Shown: piece by piece, positions 1-7,315 of the stretch
Layout of the letters: each line of letters starts with the position of its first letter
Position numbering within the stretch: the first letter of the stretch is position 1
From: Clostridia bacterium
GTDB lineage: Bacteria > Bacillota > Clostridia > Oscillospirales > QAKW01
NCBI GenBank assembly: GCA_017464525.1
Contig: JAFTZM010000043.1
Location: 62,001 to 126,000, forward strand
Direction of reading: 5' to 3'
DNA: 64,000 bases
The notes under the pieces: model-generated
What the model was told of the DNA's origin: nothing
Database searches by the model: none
Seen by the model: the letters and a program-made list of their open reading frames with translations, nothing else
Translations under genes and position numbers: made by a program

Positions 1-2327
1 TCATGCCAATCGAAGTTGTTCTCAAAGTCAATGCGGGGGTTTTCGGAATAAAGCCAGATATGCTGGCAGAGGGTGGAATTCAGATACCTCCGCTCCACCT
101 TAAATCCGGCACGGCTGCCGTCCCGGACCGGGGTGATGGTGGCGGTGTCCTCCAGCTTGTACCGCTTGGACTTATAGGTGGCATCGATCTCCCATGCATC
201 ATAGTTGCGGGGATCATCCTCAAAGAGCCGCAGCTCGTTGCCCTTGCAGCCGGGCAGAAAGACCTCCCGTTCCGCCATCTTATCGTAGAGGGATGCAATG
301 CTGCCCTGCTCGTCCAGCGTCATGATATAATATTGGTTCTCTGCAGTATGGCCCTCCAGCTTTACAGCGGGAGCCTGCTCTGCCGGCCGGATCACCTTCC
401 AGCCGAAGGCCGGGATGGCCTCTGCCGGCTCCACCGTCTTGCCCTCCACCTGAACCGGGCCCTTGCGGGCAAAGCCGGAGGGGTTGTAGACCAGCACACC
501 GCCTTCGGTATCCACCTGAGCGGCCAGGCTGTTCAGCTTGCCGCCGATCACGCCGCTGCCGTATTCATTCAGCTTGGCATAATCGATATCGGTGCCCTCG
601 TAGACCTCCAAAATAGAGGAACCGGGCAGAATATCATGGAACTGATTGTGCAGTACCTTCCGCCATGCGGCATAAAGCCCCTTGGCATCGTAGCTGCCGC
701 CGAAGAAAAGATCGGTCATGGAAAGGGCCTCGGCCTTCTGCAGCATCAGCTCGGATTTGCGGTTGCCCCGCTTATTCTTGGCCATGGTGGTATAGGTGCC
801 CCGGTGATATTCCAGGTACAGCTCGCCCACCCATTTGGGGGTGCGCTGCAGCTTGGCGGAATTTTCCTTAAATTCCTTCTCGGAGGCCTCCAGATACGGC
901 ACCAGGAAGTTCATTTTAGTTACCGGCAGGCCGGGCAGACCCTTGGCCAGGCGGCGCTGCTTTTCCAGCATCCAGCGGGTGGGGCCGCCGCCGCCATCGC
1001 CGTAGCCGTATGTAAGGATGGTATTTTTATTATATTCCTTCTGCTGATACCGATCCCAGGTGCCGGCCACATTCACCGGATCCAGCATCCCCACATAGGT
1101 GGTATACCGCACCGGCTCATGGTTGGGGGTACCCTTCTGGGTGGTAATAAAGGAGGAGAAGATCTCCGTCCCGTCGATGCCCTGCCACATAAAGGAATCA
1201 TAGGGCATGGTATTGGTGTCGTTCCAGCTGATCTTGGAGGTCACAAAATAATCCACACCGGATTTTTTCAAGATCTGGGGCAGAGCGGCGCTATAGCCGA
1301 ATACATCCGGCAGGAAGAGTACCTTATTCTCCTTGCCGAATTCTTCCTTGAAGAACCTTTTGCCCTGCAGGATCTGCCGGATAAAGCTTTCGCCGCCGGT
1401 GAGGTTGCAATCGCACTCCACCCACATAGCGCCTTCCGGCTCCCAGCTGCCCTTCGCCACCAACTGTTTCAGCTCTTCATACTTTTCGGGGGCCTCCTCC
1501 CGCAGGTAGCGGTACAGCTCCGGCTGGGAGAGGGTGAACTGATACTCGGGATATTTTTCCATCAGCATAAAGGCGGTAGAGAAGCTGCGCTGCACCTTTT
1601 CACGGGTCTGAGCACGGGCCCATTGCCATTCCACGTCAATATGGGTGTGCCCGATGCAATGGACCACCGGCTTGCCCTCGGTGGAGCAGAGCTTTTCGTA
1701 ATATTCCTCCTGCATCAGCCGGCGGGCAGCGGCAACAGAGGCGTAATATTCCGGGGTATAGGGAGCCCGGAAATCAATGCAGTTGACCGCCCGCTCCAGG
1801 GCAGAGAGGGTATCCGCATATTCAGCGGTATTCTTATTAAGGGCATCCAGCGCCTCAAAGGGCACCAGAAGATCATAATATAACCCCTCGGTCTCGATAT
1901 CTACCTTGCAGATCCGCACCCGCACGGGAATATGCTCCACGCAGCGGGGGCCGGCGTAGACATAGTTATACATCTCATAATCGGTATCCGGCTCCAGAAA
2001 CGCCTCTTCATGATTGTTATCCAGCCCGGCTACCATATGGCCGTTCAGGTACAACAGCCCCTGAGGTGCCCCTTTGGCAGAGCAATCCACATCCAGCGTA
2101 TAAAACCGCCCTTTCTCGGCGGCGGGGGTGCGGAAGCTGCCCCGGATCCAATAGTGCTTTTCGGCGCCGTAGAGGAAATCCATCTTCTGCCAGCCCTCGG
2201 CAGGGGGGGTATTGCTGCTCTTATAGCCGCATTCCACCGCCTCGGTCTCCACCTCGGCTACCTCCAGCTTGCTCAGATCTAACAGTTTTTTATAGGCCTT
2301 TTTGACCTTATCTTTAATAAACAACAT
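1..2327 (-). CDS. alpha-mannosidase, glycoside hydrolase family 38 (partial, 3' end outside window)
   Basis: The frame is open from the left edge to an ATG at 2327-2325, preceded by a strong AGGAGGTG ribosome site; the C-terminal part lies beyond the window. Seen: a His-Thr-His-Ile-Asp motif with Asp231 followed by Glu-Trp-Gln-Trp, the GH38 zinc-site signature, and the Leu-Pro-Asp-Val-Phe-Gly-Tyr-Ser motif whose Asp341 is the expected catalytic nucleophile. The family removes alpha-mannose from glycans; with no signal peptide at the N terminus (MLFIKDKVKK) the enzyme should be cytoplasmic, acting on imported mannosides. It has its own promoter at 2352-2380. The 626-residue open frame opposite it is a shadow. 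Family confidence is high; exact linkage specificity is unknown. Confidence 0.93.
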   Translation of the reverse strand, partial: MLFIKDKVKKAYKKLLDLSKLEVAEVETEAVECGYKSSNTPPAEGWQKMDFLYGAEKHYWIRGSFRTPAAEKGRFYTLDVDCSAKGAPQGLLYLNGHMVAGLDNNHEEAFLEPDTDYEMYNYVYAGPRCVEHIPVRVRICKVDIETEGLYYDLLVPFEALDALNKNTAEYADTLSALERAVNCIDFRAPYTPEYYASVAAARRLMQEEYYEKLCSTEGKPVVHCIGHTHIDVEWQWARAQTREKVQRSFSTAFMLMEKYPEYQFTLSQPELYRYLREEAPEKYEELKQLVAKGSWEPEGAMWVECDCNLTGGESFIRQILQGKRFFKEEFGKENKVLFLPDVFGYSAALPQILKKSGVDYFVTSKISWNDTNTMPYDSFMWQGIDGTEIFSSFITTQKGTPNHEPVRYTTYVGMLDPVNVAGTWDRYQQKEYNKNTILTYGYGDGGGGPTRWMLEKQRRLAKGLPGLPVTKMNFLVPYLEASEKEFKENSAKLQRTPKWVGELYLEYHRGTYTTMAKNKRGNRKSELMLQKAEALSMTDLFFGGSYDAKGLYAAWRKVLHNQFHDILPGSSILEVYEGTDIDYAKLNEYGSGVIGGKLNSLAAQVDTEGGVLVYNPSGFARKGPVQVEGKTVEPAEAIPAFGWKVIRPAEQAPAVKLEGHTAENQYYIMTLDEQGSIASLYDKMAEREVFLPGCKGNELRLFEDDPRNYDAWEIDATYKSKRYKLEDTATITPVRDGSRAGFKVERRYLNSTLCQHIWLYSENPRIDFENNFDWH

Positions 2328-2351
2328 GGCGAAACACCTCCTATTGCCTAA

Positions 2352-2380
2352 ATTTTATAACAGAATGAATTGAAAATCAA
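2352..2380 (-). promoter_or_regulatory. sigma-A promoter of the GH38 gene
   Basis: Read on the minus strand: TTGATT (2380-2375), a 17-bp spacer, TAAAAT (2357-2352). It lies about 25 bp upstream of the mannosidase start codon and downstream of the terminator of the preceding small gene, so the mannosidase is transcribed independently of it. Confidence 0.65.
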
Positions 2381-2401
2381 CCATATTTATGATAATATTA
2401 T

Positions 2402-2436
2402 AAAAAAGAAAAGCCCCGGGAGCTTTCGCCCCCGGG
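2402..2436 (-). terminator. intrinsic terminator after the small Cys-rich gene
   Basis: On the minus strand a 9-bp GC stem (CCCGGGGGC/GCTCCCGGG, one G-T pair) closes a GAAA tetraloop and is followed by a T-rich run interrupted by one C. It lies 13 bp after the stop codon of the 30-residue peptide gene. Confidence 0.85.
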
Positions 2437-2449
2437 AGCAATCCCGCCT

Positions 2450-2542
2450 TTAGTCGTTGCAGCAGCAGACCAGCAGGATGATAACCAGGATCACCAGCCA
2501 GCAACTATTGTTCTCGAAGAGATCGTTAAAACAACCGCACAT
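2450..2542 (-). CDS. small Cys-rich single-span membrane peptide (30 aa)
   Basis: A 30-residue open frame with an ideal AGGAGG ribosome site about 11 bases before its ATG and a strong terminator after its stop. The peptide starts Met-Cys-Gly-Cys-Phe-Asn, has a hydrophobic stretch of about 14 residues (roughly 19-25 is all Leu/Val/Ile), and ends Cys-Cys-Cys-Asn-Asp. Tiny Cys-flanked hydrophobic peptides of this type recur in Clostridia, sometimes labelled high-cysteine or YjcZ-like proteins; their role is unknown. The isolated transcription unit, with signal on both sides, is the main reason to believe it is real. Confidence 0.6.
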   Translation of the reverse strand: MCGCFNDLFENNSCWLVILVIILLVCCCND

Positions 2543-2618
2543 ACACTGTTTCCTCCTTCTTCCGTAGTCATCTTATCCTATGAAAAAGGGGGAAAGTGTG
2601 TTACAGAAAGGAAAAGCC

Positions 2619-3275
2619 ATGGCAGAAAAAATCTATTCTATCAAAATCAAGGAAGCCTTCAACGAACGGTGCGGATGCCCTATCTGCGCCTTACGCAATC
2701 TTCTGGAAAAGGATGAGATCGAGCGGATCTTAGGCGCCGCCATGATGGAGCCGGACACCCGCAAGGAGACTAACCGCAAGGGATTTTGCAAGACCCATCT
2801 GGAAAAGCTTTTCGCCGGCGGAAATAAGCTGCCCATGGCGCTGATGCTGGCCACCCACATGGAGGAGCTGGAGGGCAAGCTGTTCAAGGGCGACGGCAAA
2901 AAAGCCGCCGGTGCCTATAACGATGCCCGTCGCAGCTGTTACCTTTGCGGCCGGATGAACCTATTTATGGATCGGGTTCTGGATAATATCTGCTATCTTT
3001 ACGCTGCAGAGGAGGATTTCCGCAAGCTGCTTGCCGAGCAGCCCTACTTCTGCAAGACCCACACCGCCCGCCTGCTGGAGATGGGCGAAAAGACTCTCCC
3101 CAAAAAGGAGCGGCTGGCCTTTGCCGCTGCGGTGGCGGAGGTCAATAAGGCCTATATGGAGCAGTTGAAGGAAGATCTGGATTGGTTCTGCAAGAAATTT
3201 GATTACCGCTACGCCAAGGAGGATTGGAAGAATTCCAAGGATGCCATCGAGCGGGCGGTGAAGTATTTATCATGA
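2619..3275 (+). CDS. DUF6062-like cysteine-rich protein
   Basis: First gene of a five-gene coupled operon. The 218-residue protein carries four Cys elements: Cys-Pro-Ile-Cys near residue 22, Phe-Cys-Lys-Thr-His, Cys-Tyr-Leu-Cys, and a second Phe-Cys-Lys-Thr-His, arranged as two similar halves. This pattern matches my memory of the DUF6062 family of Firmicutes and suggests two metal-binding (probably zinc) knuckles; function is unknown. I chose the ATG at 2619 (Met-Ala-Glu-Lys-Ile) because AAAGGA sits at proper distance; an in-frame ATG at 2580 lacks a good site. The stop overlaps the next ATG (ATGA at 3272), implying translational coupling. Confidence 0.75.
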   Translation: MAEKIYSIKIKEAFNERCGCPICALRNLLEKDEIERILGAAMMEPDTRKETNRKGFCKTHLEKLFAGGNKLPMALMLATHMEELEGKLFKGDGKKAAGAYNDARRSCYLCGRMNLFMDRVLDNICYLYAAEEDFRKLLAEQPYFCKTHTARLLEMGEKTLPKKERLAFAAAVAEVNKAYMEQLKEDLDWFCKKFDYRYAKEDWKNSKDAIERAVKYLS

Positions 3276-4366
3276 TCGCGCTAGTCACCGATGTGCACTA
3301 CCGCATGACCCCCGCCATGGTGCGGGTGTTGGGGCGGCAAGGCATTCCCGTTTACACCTGCGAAAAGGAGACCGAAAGGATCCTGCCCGGGGCACGCTCT
3401 AAATATAGGAAAAAACATTTTTCTCTGCCCGCCGAAGGGTACGAAGACGCCCTTTATGACCTGCTGGAGCAATTGGACAAGCCGGTGCTGCTGCCCATGG
3501 GAGCGGCAACCCTGCAACTGGTTTCGGCCCAGAAGGAAAGATTTGAAAAGGTAGCCCATCTCTGCATTGCGGAGCCTGCTGCGCTGGAGCTGCTGAACAG
3601 CAAACGGAAATTACATCAGCTGGCACCAGAATTAGAGATCCCCGTCCCGAAAGAGACCGACCAATGCCCCTGCGTGGTGAAGCCGGTCTGCGGAGAAAAA
3701 TTCGGGCTGCACGCCGCAGAGCGTTATACCGTCTGCGGCACCCCGGCGCAGCGGGATGAAGCCATCGCGCATTTTACCCGCCTCACCGGTGAACCGCCGG
3801 TGGTGCAGGAATATCTGCCCGGAGAAGGCATCGGCTGCTCAGTGATCGCCCGGGAAGGAAGGGTCATCGCCTGGATCGGCCATCGTCGGATCCGGGAATA
3901 TCCCGTTACCGGCGGCCCCTCCTCCTGCTGCATTGCGGAGGATCACGGCCTTTTGCCTTGGGTGGAAAAGATCGTGGCTGCCACGCATTTTTCCGGGCCG
4001 GCCATGTTTGAATTCAAGCGTGATGCGGAGGGAAACCCCCGCCTTTTGGAGTGCAACCCTCGGATCTGGGGCAGCTTTCCCTTGGCAGAAGCCGCGGAAA
4101 GCACTCTGCCCTATGCCTGGTTTGCCGCCTCCTGCGGGCTGGAAATTCCCGAAAATTACTTTAAAAAAGGCCAAAAAATGTGCTTTTTTCCTTCGGATTT
4201 TGCCGCAGGAATGGGGTATTTTAAGCAAAAAAACGGTCAAAAATTCGTTGCCGCCCTGGCAGATCTTATGAATCCGGCGGTAAAAGACGGGCTGTTTCGT
4301 CTGAGTGATCCTGCCCCGGCTTTGGCCTATTACGCCGGTCTGCTCCAGCGAGGAGGGCGCTCATGA
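3272..4366 (+). CDS. ATP-grasp domain protein
   Basis: 364 residues. The N-terminal third looks like a Rossmann-type pre-ATP-grasp domain (Met-Ile-Ala-Leu-Val-Thr-Asp start). The centre has the ATP-grasp signs: a Lys in Cys-Val-Val-Lys-Pro, then Val-Gln-Glu-Tyr-Leu-Pro-Gly-Glu-Gly, then the metal-binding Glu/Asn pair in Met-Phe-Glu-Phe-Lys and Leu-Leu-Glu-Cys-Asn-Pro-Arg-Ile-Trp-Gly. The family makes acyl-phosphate intermediates and joins a carboxylate to an amine or thiol; the substrate cannot be told. It resembles stand-alone carbamoyl-phosphate-synthase-like ligases of cell-surface clusters. It overlaps both neighbours by four bases (ATGA). Confidence 0.85.
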   Translation: MIALVTDVHYRMTPAMVRVLGRQGIPVYTCEKETERILPGARSKYRKKHFSLPAEGYEDALYDLLEQLDKPVLLPMGAATLQLVSAQKERFEKVAHLCIAEPAALELLNSKRKLHQLAPELEIPVPKETDQCPCVVKPVCGEKFGLHAAERYTVCGTPAQRDEAIAHFTRLTGEPPVVQEYLPGEGIGCSVIAREGRVIAWIGHRRIREYPVTGGPSSCCIAEDHGLLPWVEKIVAATHFSGPAMFEFKRDAEGNPRLLECNPRIWGSFPLAEAAESTLPYAWFAASCGLEIPENYFKKGQKMCFFPSDFAAGMGYFKQKNGQKFVAALADLMNPAVKDGLFRLSDPAPALAYYAGLLQRGGRS

Positions 4367-5067
4367 TCATCAAAGCAGATCTGCATACCCACACCACAAG
4401 ATCCTTCGACGGCCGCCAGACTTTAGAGCAACTGGCAGCGGCGGCAAAGGCCAAGGGGCTGCAGGCGGTGGCGGTGACCGACCACGGCAAATTCTGCGCC
4501 CTACCGGAGCAGCTGGAGGGAGTTTTGCTGATCCCCGGCTGTGAATTTTACAGCGACGCCGGCCATATCACCGGCTTATTTTTAGAACGTCCCCCGGAGC
4601 TACACCGGATGACCGGAGAGGAAGCGGTGGCGGAGATTCGCCGCTGTGGCGGCATTGCCATTCTGGCCCACCCCTTTCAAAAGCCGGAGCGACAGGCAAA
4701 GGAGTTGCAATTTGATCTGGACGGCATCGAAACCGCCAACGCCCGGGCTGCCTATAAAAATCCCGCCGCCCATGAGCAGGCGGCGGCTCTGGCCGAGCAG
4801 CGAGGCTTGCCCCCCATCGGCGGCAGCGATGCTCATTCGGTGCAGGAGGTAGGCAATGCCTATACCGAGATTGAATGTGAATCACTCAGCAGCAGCGCCC
4901 TGAAGCAGGCGCTGCTGCAGGGAAAATGCACCGCTGTGCTGAAGCAGGACACCCCCCTGCGGATGATCGGCCTTTCCCAATGGGAGCGGCGCAAGCGGAT
5001 GGGCGGGCTGAAAAACCGCATCATCGGCTTATTATTTCTATGCCAATGTATCCTGAAGGAGAGATAA
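4363..5067 (+). CDS. PHP-domain phosphoesterase
   Basis: 234 residues. Metal ligands of a PHP domain are visible: Asp6-Leu-His8-Thr-His10 at the start, Thr-Asp40-His41-Gly, a Glu in Pro-Gly-Cys-Glu-Phe, a His in Ala-Gly-His-Ile-Thr, Leu-Ala-His-Pro-Phe, and Gly-Ser-Asp-Ala-His-Ser. PHP proteins bind three metals and hydrolyse phosphoesters; relatives include RNase AM (YciV) and histidinol phosphatase. Coupled by ATGA overlap to the ATP-grasp gene and followed after one base by the deacetylase start, so it belongs to the same pathway. The substrate is unknown. Confidence 0.85.
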   Translation: MIIKADLHTHTTRSFDGRQTLEQLAAAAKAKGLQAVAVTDHGKFCALPEQLEGVLLIPGCEFYSDAGHITGLFLERPPELHRMTGEEAVAEIRRCGGIAILAHPFQKPERQAKELQFDLDGIETANARAAYKNPAAHEQAAALAEQRGLPPIGGSDAHSVQEVGNAYTEIECESLSSSALKQALLQGKCTAVLKQDTPLRMIGLSQWERRKRMGGLKNRIIGLLFLCQCILKER

Positions 5068-5068
5068 A

Positions 5069-6370
5069 ATGTCTTTTGTGACCAAATGTATCGGGCTCGC
5101 CAAAAAGGCAAAGCACCGCTTTGAAGATCAGATCAAGGCCCGCACGCCGGTATATCTTTCAACGGTGCGGCGGATCGAACGGGTAGCCACCGGGGAGCGG
5201 ATGGTGGCCATGACCTTTGATGACGGTCCTTGTCGCCTACCCGCCAACCCGGATCGGTTCGGCGGCAAGCCTCTGACCCTGGTACTGGCGGAGACCCTGG
5301 AAAAATACCATGCCAAAGGCACCTTCGATGTGATCGGCGATACCGCCGGCAATTATCCGGACACCGCCGGCAAGGAGAGCAGCGCCGCTTGGGGCGGCAT
5401 CGCCTTCGATCATTACCCGGATTTTCAAAAGGACTCCGAAGGCGGGGTGGCCCATTGCCCGGAGCTCATCGACCGGCTGCTGGCCGGCGGCCACCAACTC
5501 ACCAGCCATACCTGGCAGCACATCCTTTGGGGGCGTAAAAATATCGTTTACGGCAAGCGGCACCACCTAAATTCCTTAGAGGAGGTGGTGGAGGATCTGC
5601 AGATCATGGATCGCACCCTCAAAGAAAAATGGAACTATTCTGTCACCATGTCCCGCCCGCCTCATTATGTGGATCAAATTCCCGGAGGATTTACCTCCTA
5701 CGATGCCTATACCCTGATGAATTATCAATATTTAGCCGCCGGCTTCGACGGTGCCGGCTGGCTGCCCCTGGCCTCCTATGAAGCAGAGGTGGAGGCCACC
5801 TGGAAGCCGATGGCGCAGCTACTGGAAAAGGATCCCGATGCCCTTTGCGGCCAGATCATCTTCCAGAAGGACGGCTTCAACATGGCCCGCCGTTCCCCGG
5901 TGGCCGACGGATTGGAAAAACAACTGGAGCTACTGACCCGCTACGGCTACAAGGTGGTCACCGTTGAGGAGCTGCTGGCCCACTCTGCCTTCGCCGATAC
6001 CCTGCCCACCCCGGCGCAGAATGCTCGGGCCTGCATGGAGGCCGGCTGGTGCGTGGCCTTTCAGGATAACACCCTACGCCTTGAAACGGTGCTGACCAAG
6101 GAAGCACTCATCCAGATGGCCTACGGCAAGGAGGGCGCTGCCCGGCGGATCGAGCTGATCCGGCAAGGGCAAAAAAATGCCTCCCATCCCTATTCCGGGG
6201 CTCTGGCCATTGCCGCAGAGCGGATCGGCCTTGCCGGGGATCGCTCCCCAGCCACTCAAGCCGATCTGCGGCGGGTGCTCACCGACCGCTGTCCCCATGC
6301 CCCGGAGGTCCTACCGGAAGGCCCCATTACCCACGGTGAATTCTTCACCCTTTTACAGGAGCTGCTATGA
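5069..6370 (+). CDS. polysaccharide deacetylase family protein without a signal peptide
   Basis: 433 residues with an AAGGAG ribosome site. Carbohydrate esterase 4 motifs: Thr-Phe-Asp-Asp-Gly-Pro at 49-54, the metal-binding His147-Thr-Trp-Gln-His151, and Arg196-Pro-Pro-His-Tyr. CE4 enzymes remove N- or O-acetyl groups from glycans. Odd points: a long insertion after the first motif, and no hydrophobic signal at the N terminus (MSFVTKCIGLAKKAKHRFED), whereas wall-acting CE4 enzymes are normally exported. The C-terminal ~110 residues (Phe-Ala-Asp-Thr ... Leu-Thr-Lys-Glu-Ala-Leu) look like degenerate S-layer-homology repeats; this is only a resemblance. Overlaps the next gene by ATGA. Confidence 0.85.
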   Translation: MSFVTKCIGLAKKAKHRFEDQIKARTPVYLSTVRRIERVATGERMVAMTFDDGPCRLPANPDRFGGKPLTLVLAETLEKYHAKGTFDVIGDTAGNYPDTAGKESSAAWGGIAFDHYPDFQKDSEGGVAHCPELIDRLLAGGHQLTSHTWQHILWGRKNIVYGKRHHLNSLEEVVEDLQIMDRTLKEKWNYSVTMSRPPHYVDQIPGGFTSYDAYTLMNYQYLAAGFDGAGWLPLASYEAEVEATWKPMAQLLEKDPDALCGQIIFQKDGFNMARRSPVADGLEKQLELLTRYGYKVVTVEELLAHSAFADTLPTPAQNARACMEAGWCVAFQDNTLRLETVLTKEALIQMAYGKEGAARRIELIRQGQKNASHPYSGALAIAAERIGLAGDRSPATQADLRRVLTDRCPHAPEVLPEGPITHGEFFTLLQELL

Positions 6371-7032
6371 ACGAGAAAAAAGAACGTGTGACCCCGGTCT
6401 ATTACTCCCGCAACGAAGAGCTGCTCTCGGCCATCACCCATGGCATCGGCGCATTATTCGGGGTCTTTGCGCTGGTCTATATGGTGGTGTTCTCTGCCCA
6501 CAACGGCAACGCTTGGTCGGTGGCAGCCTCTGCCATTTACGGTGCTTCCCTCATTATATTATATACCATCTCCACTCTGCACCATGCCCTTACCGGCCGG
6601 GGCGCCAAAAAGGTATTCCGGGTACTGGATCATGCCACCATCTTTCTGCTGATTGCCGGTACCTACACCCCCATTGCCCTCATCACCCTGCAGGGGGCTC
6701 TGGGCTGGACCATCTTCGGCATTCAATGGGCCATTGCGGCGGCAGGCATCGTGCTGGGCTCTGTCTCCCTGAACCGCTTCAAAAAGTTCTCCACCGCCAT
6801 CTACCTGACCATGGGCTGGGCCATTATTGCGGCCCTTTACCCCCTCGTCACCCGGATGGAGCCGGCGGGCTTTATCTATCTGTTGGGAGGCGGGATTTTT
6901 TACTCCGCAGGGATCCTGCTCTACCGCAAAAAAGGGCCCTACCTTCACTTTTTATGGCATCTTTTTTCGCTGATCGGCTCGGTTTTACAGTTTGTGGCGG
7001 TTTGTCTTTATGTTCTGCCGACCACTTTTTGA
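6367..7032 (+). CDS. trhA: hemolysin III / PAQR family membrane protein
   Basis: 221 residues and seven predicted membrane spans. The conserved PAQR features are present: Ser-Ala-Ile-Thr-His-Gly-Ile-Gly near the N terminus, Ser-Thr-Leu-His-His around residue 69, Asp-His-Ala-Thr-Ile-Phe, and a C-terminal Trp-His-Leu-Phe. The family (TrhA/YqfA/HlyIII) is linked to membrane-energy and lipid homeostasis; true haemolytic activity is doubtful. Last gene of the coupled operon; a strong terminator follows 11 bases after its stop. Confidence 0.9.
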   Translation: MNEKKERVTPVYYSRNEELLSAITHGIGALFGVFALVYMVVFSAHNGNAWSVAASAIYGASLIILYTISTLHHALTGRGAKKVFRVLDHATIFLLIAGTYTPIALITLQGALGWTIFGIQWAIAAAGIVLGSVSLNRFKKFSTAIYLTMGWAIIAALYPLVTRMEPAGFIYLLGGGIFYSAGILLYRKKGPYLHFLWHLFSLIGSVLQFVAVCLYVLPTTF

Positions 7033-7043
7033 CCAAATAAACG

Positions 7044-7086
7044 TACAAGAGTGCTGCTAATTGTTACAGCACTCTTGTATTTTTTG
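7044..7086 (+). terminator. intrinsic terminator of the DUF6062-HlyIII operon
   Basis: A perfect 13-bp stem, TACAAGAGTGCTG paired with CAGCACTCTTGTA, around a 10-base loop, followed by a run of Ts. Confidence 0.95.
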
Positions 7087-7089
7087 CCA

Positions 7090-7115
7090 AAAAAGTTACA
7101 GCGTTGTAACTTTTT
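7090..7115. other. second AT-rich hairpin before the 3D-protein promoter
   Basis: An 11-bp perfect stem (AAAAAGTTACA/TGTAACTTTTT) around a 4-base loop, A-rich on one side and T-rich on the other. It may be a back-up bidirectional terminator or, because it lies about 12 bp upstream of the -35 box at 7127, an operator. Confidence 0.5.
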
Positions 7116-7126
7116 GCCCAAAAAAC

Positions 7127-7155
7127 TTGACTTTTTGGCCTTTTTGAGCTATACT
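7127..7155 (+). promoter_or_regulatory. sigma-A promoter of the 3D-domain gene
   Basis: TTGACT (7127-7132), a 17-bp spacer, TATACT (7150-7155); expected start near 7162. This leaves an untranslated leader of about 154 bases before the ATG at 7316. Confidence 0.8.
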
Positions 7156-7161
7156 ATGTAA

Positions 7162-7315
7162 CGGTTTTGTAATTATTCGGTTTCAAAATGTAATTTTTCT
7201 TCCGATAATTGCATAAATTGGAAAGACGGATCCAAACTAAGGACAGGTAATTTCAACCAAAATTTAATCGCTTATCAGCGTACCCTTACCTGCCACGAAT
7301 AAGGAGAATGTTTTT
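7162..7315 (+). promoter_or_regulatory. long, possibly structured 5' leader of the 3D-domain gene
   Basis: The leader can form a 7-bp stem, CAGGTAA (7244-7250) with TTACCTG (7286-7292), enclosing a small CGC/GCG hairpin, and its 3' side ends eight bases before the AAGGAG ribosome site. Genes of this kind are often controlled by the c-di-AMP (ydaO) riboswitch, and fragments such as GGTACCC-like and ATCGCTTA-like strings are reminiscent of it, but the conserved core is not complete. I call it only a candidate structured leader. Confidence 0.35.

Noticed and set aside
3-1883. 626-codon open frame on the plus strand
   Set aside because: Antisense shadow of the GH38 gene; the minus strand has the catalytic motifs, ribosome site and promoter.
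7162-7315. c-di-AMP (ydaO) riboswitch
   Set aside because: Only fragments resemble the motif and they are not in the right order; kept as a generic structured leader.
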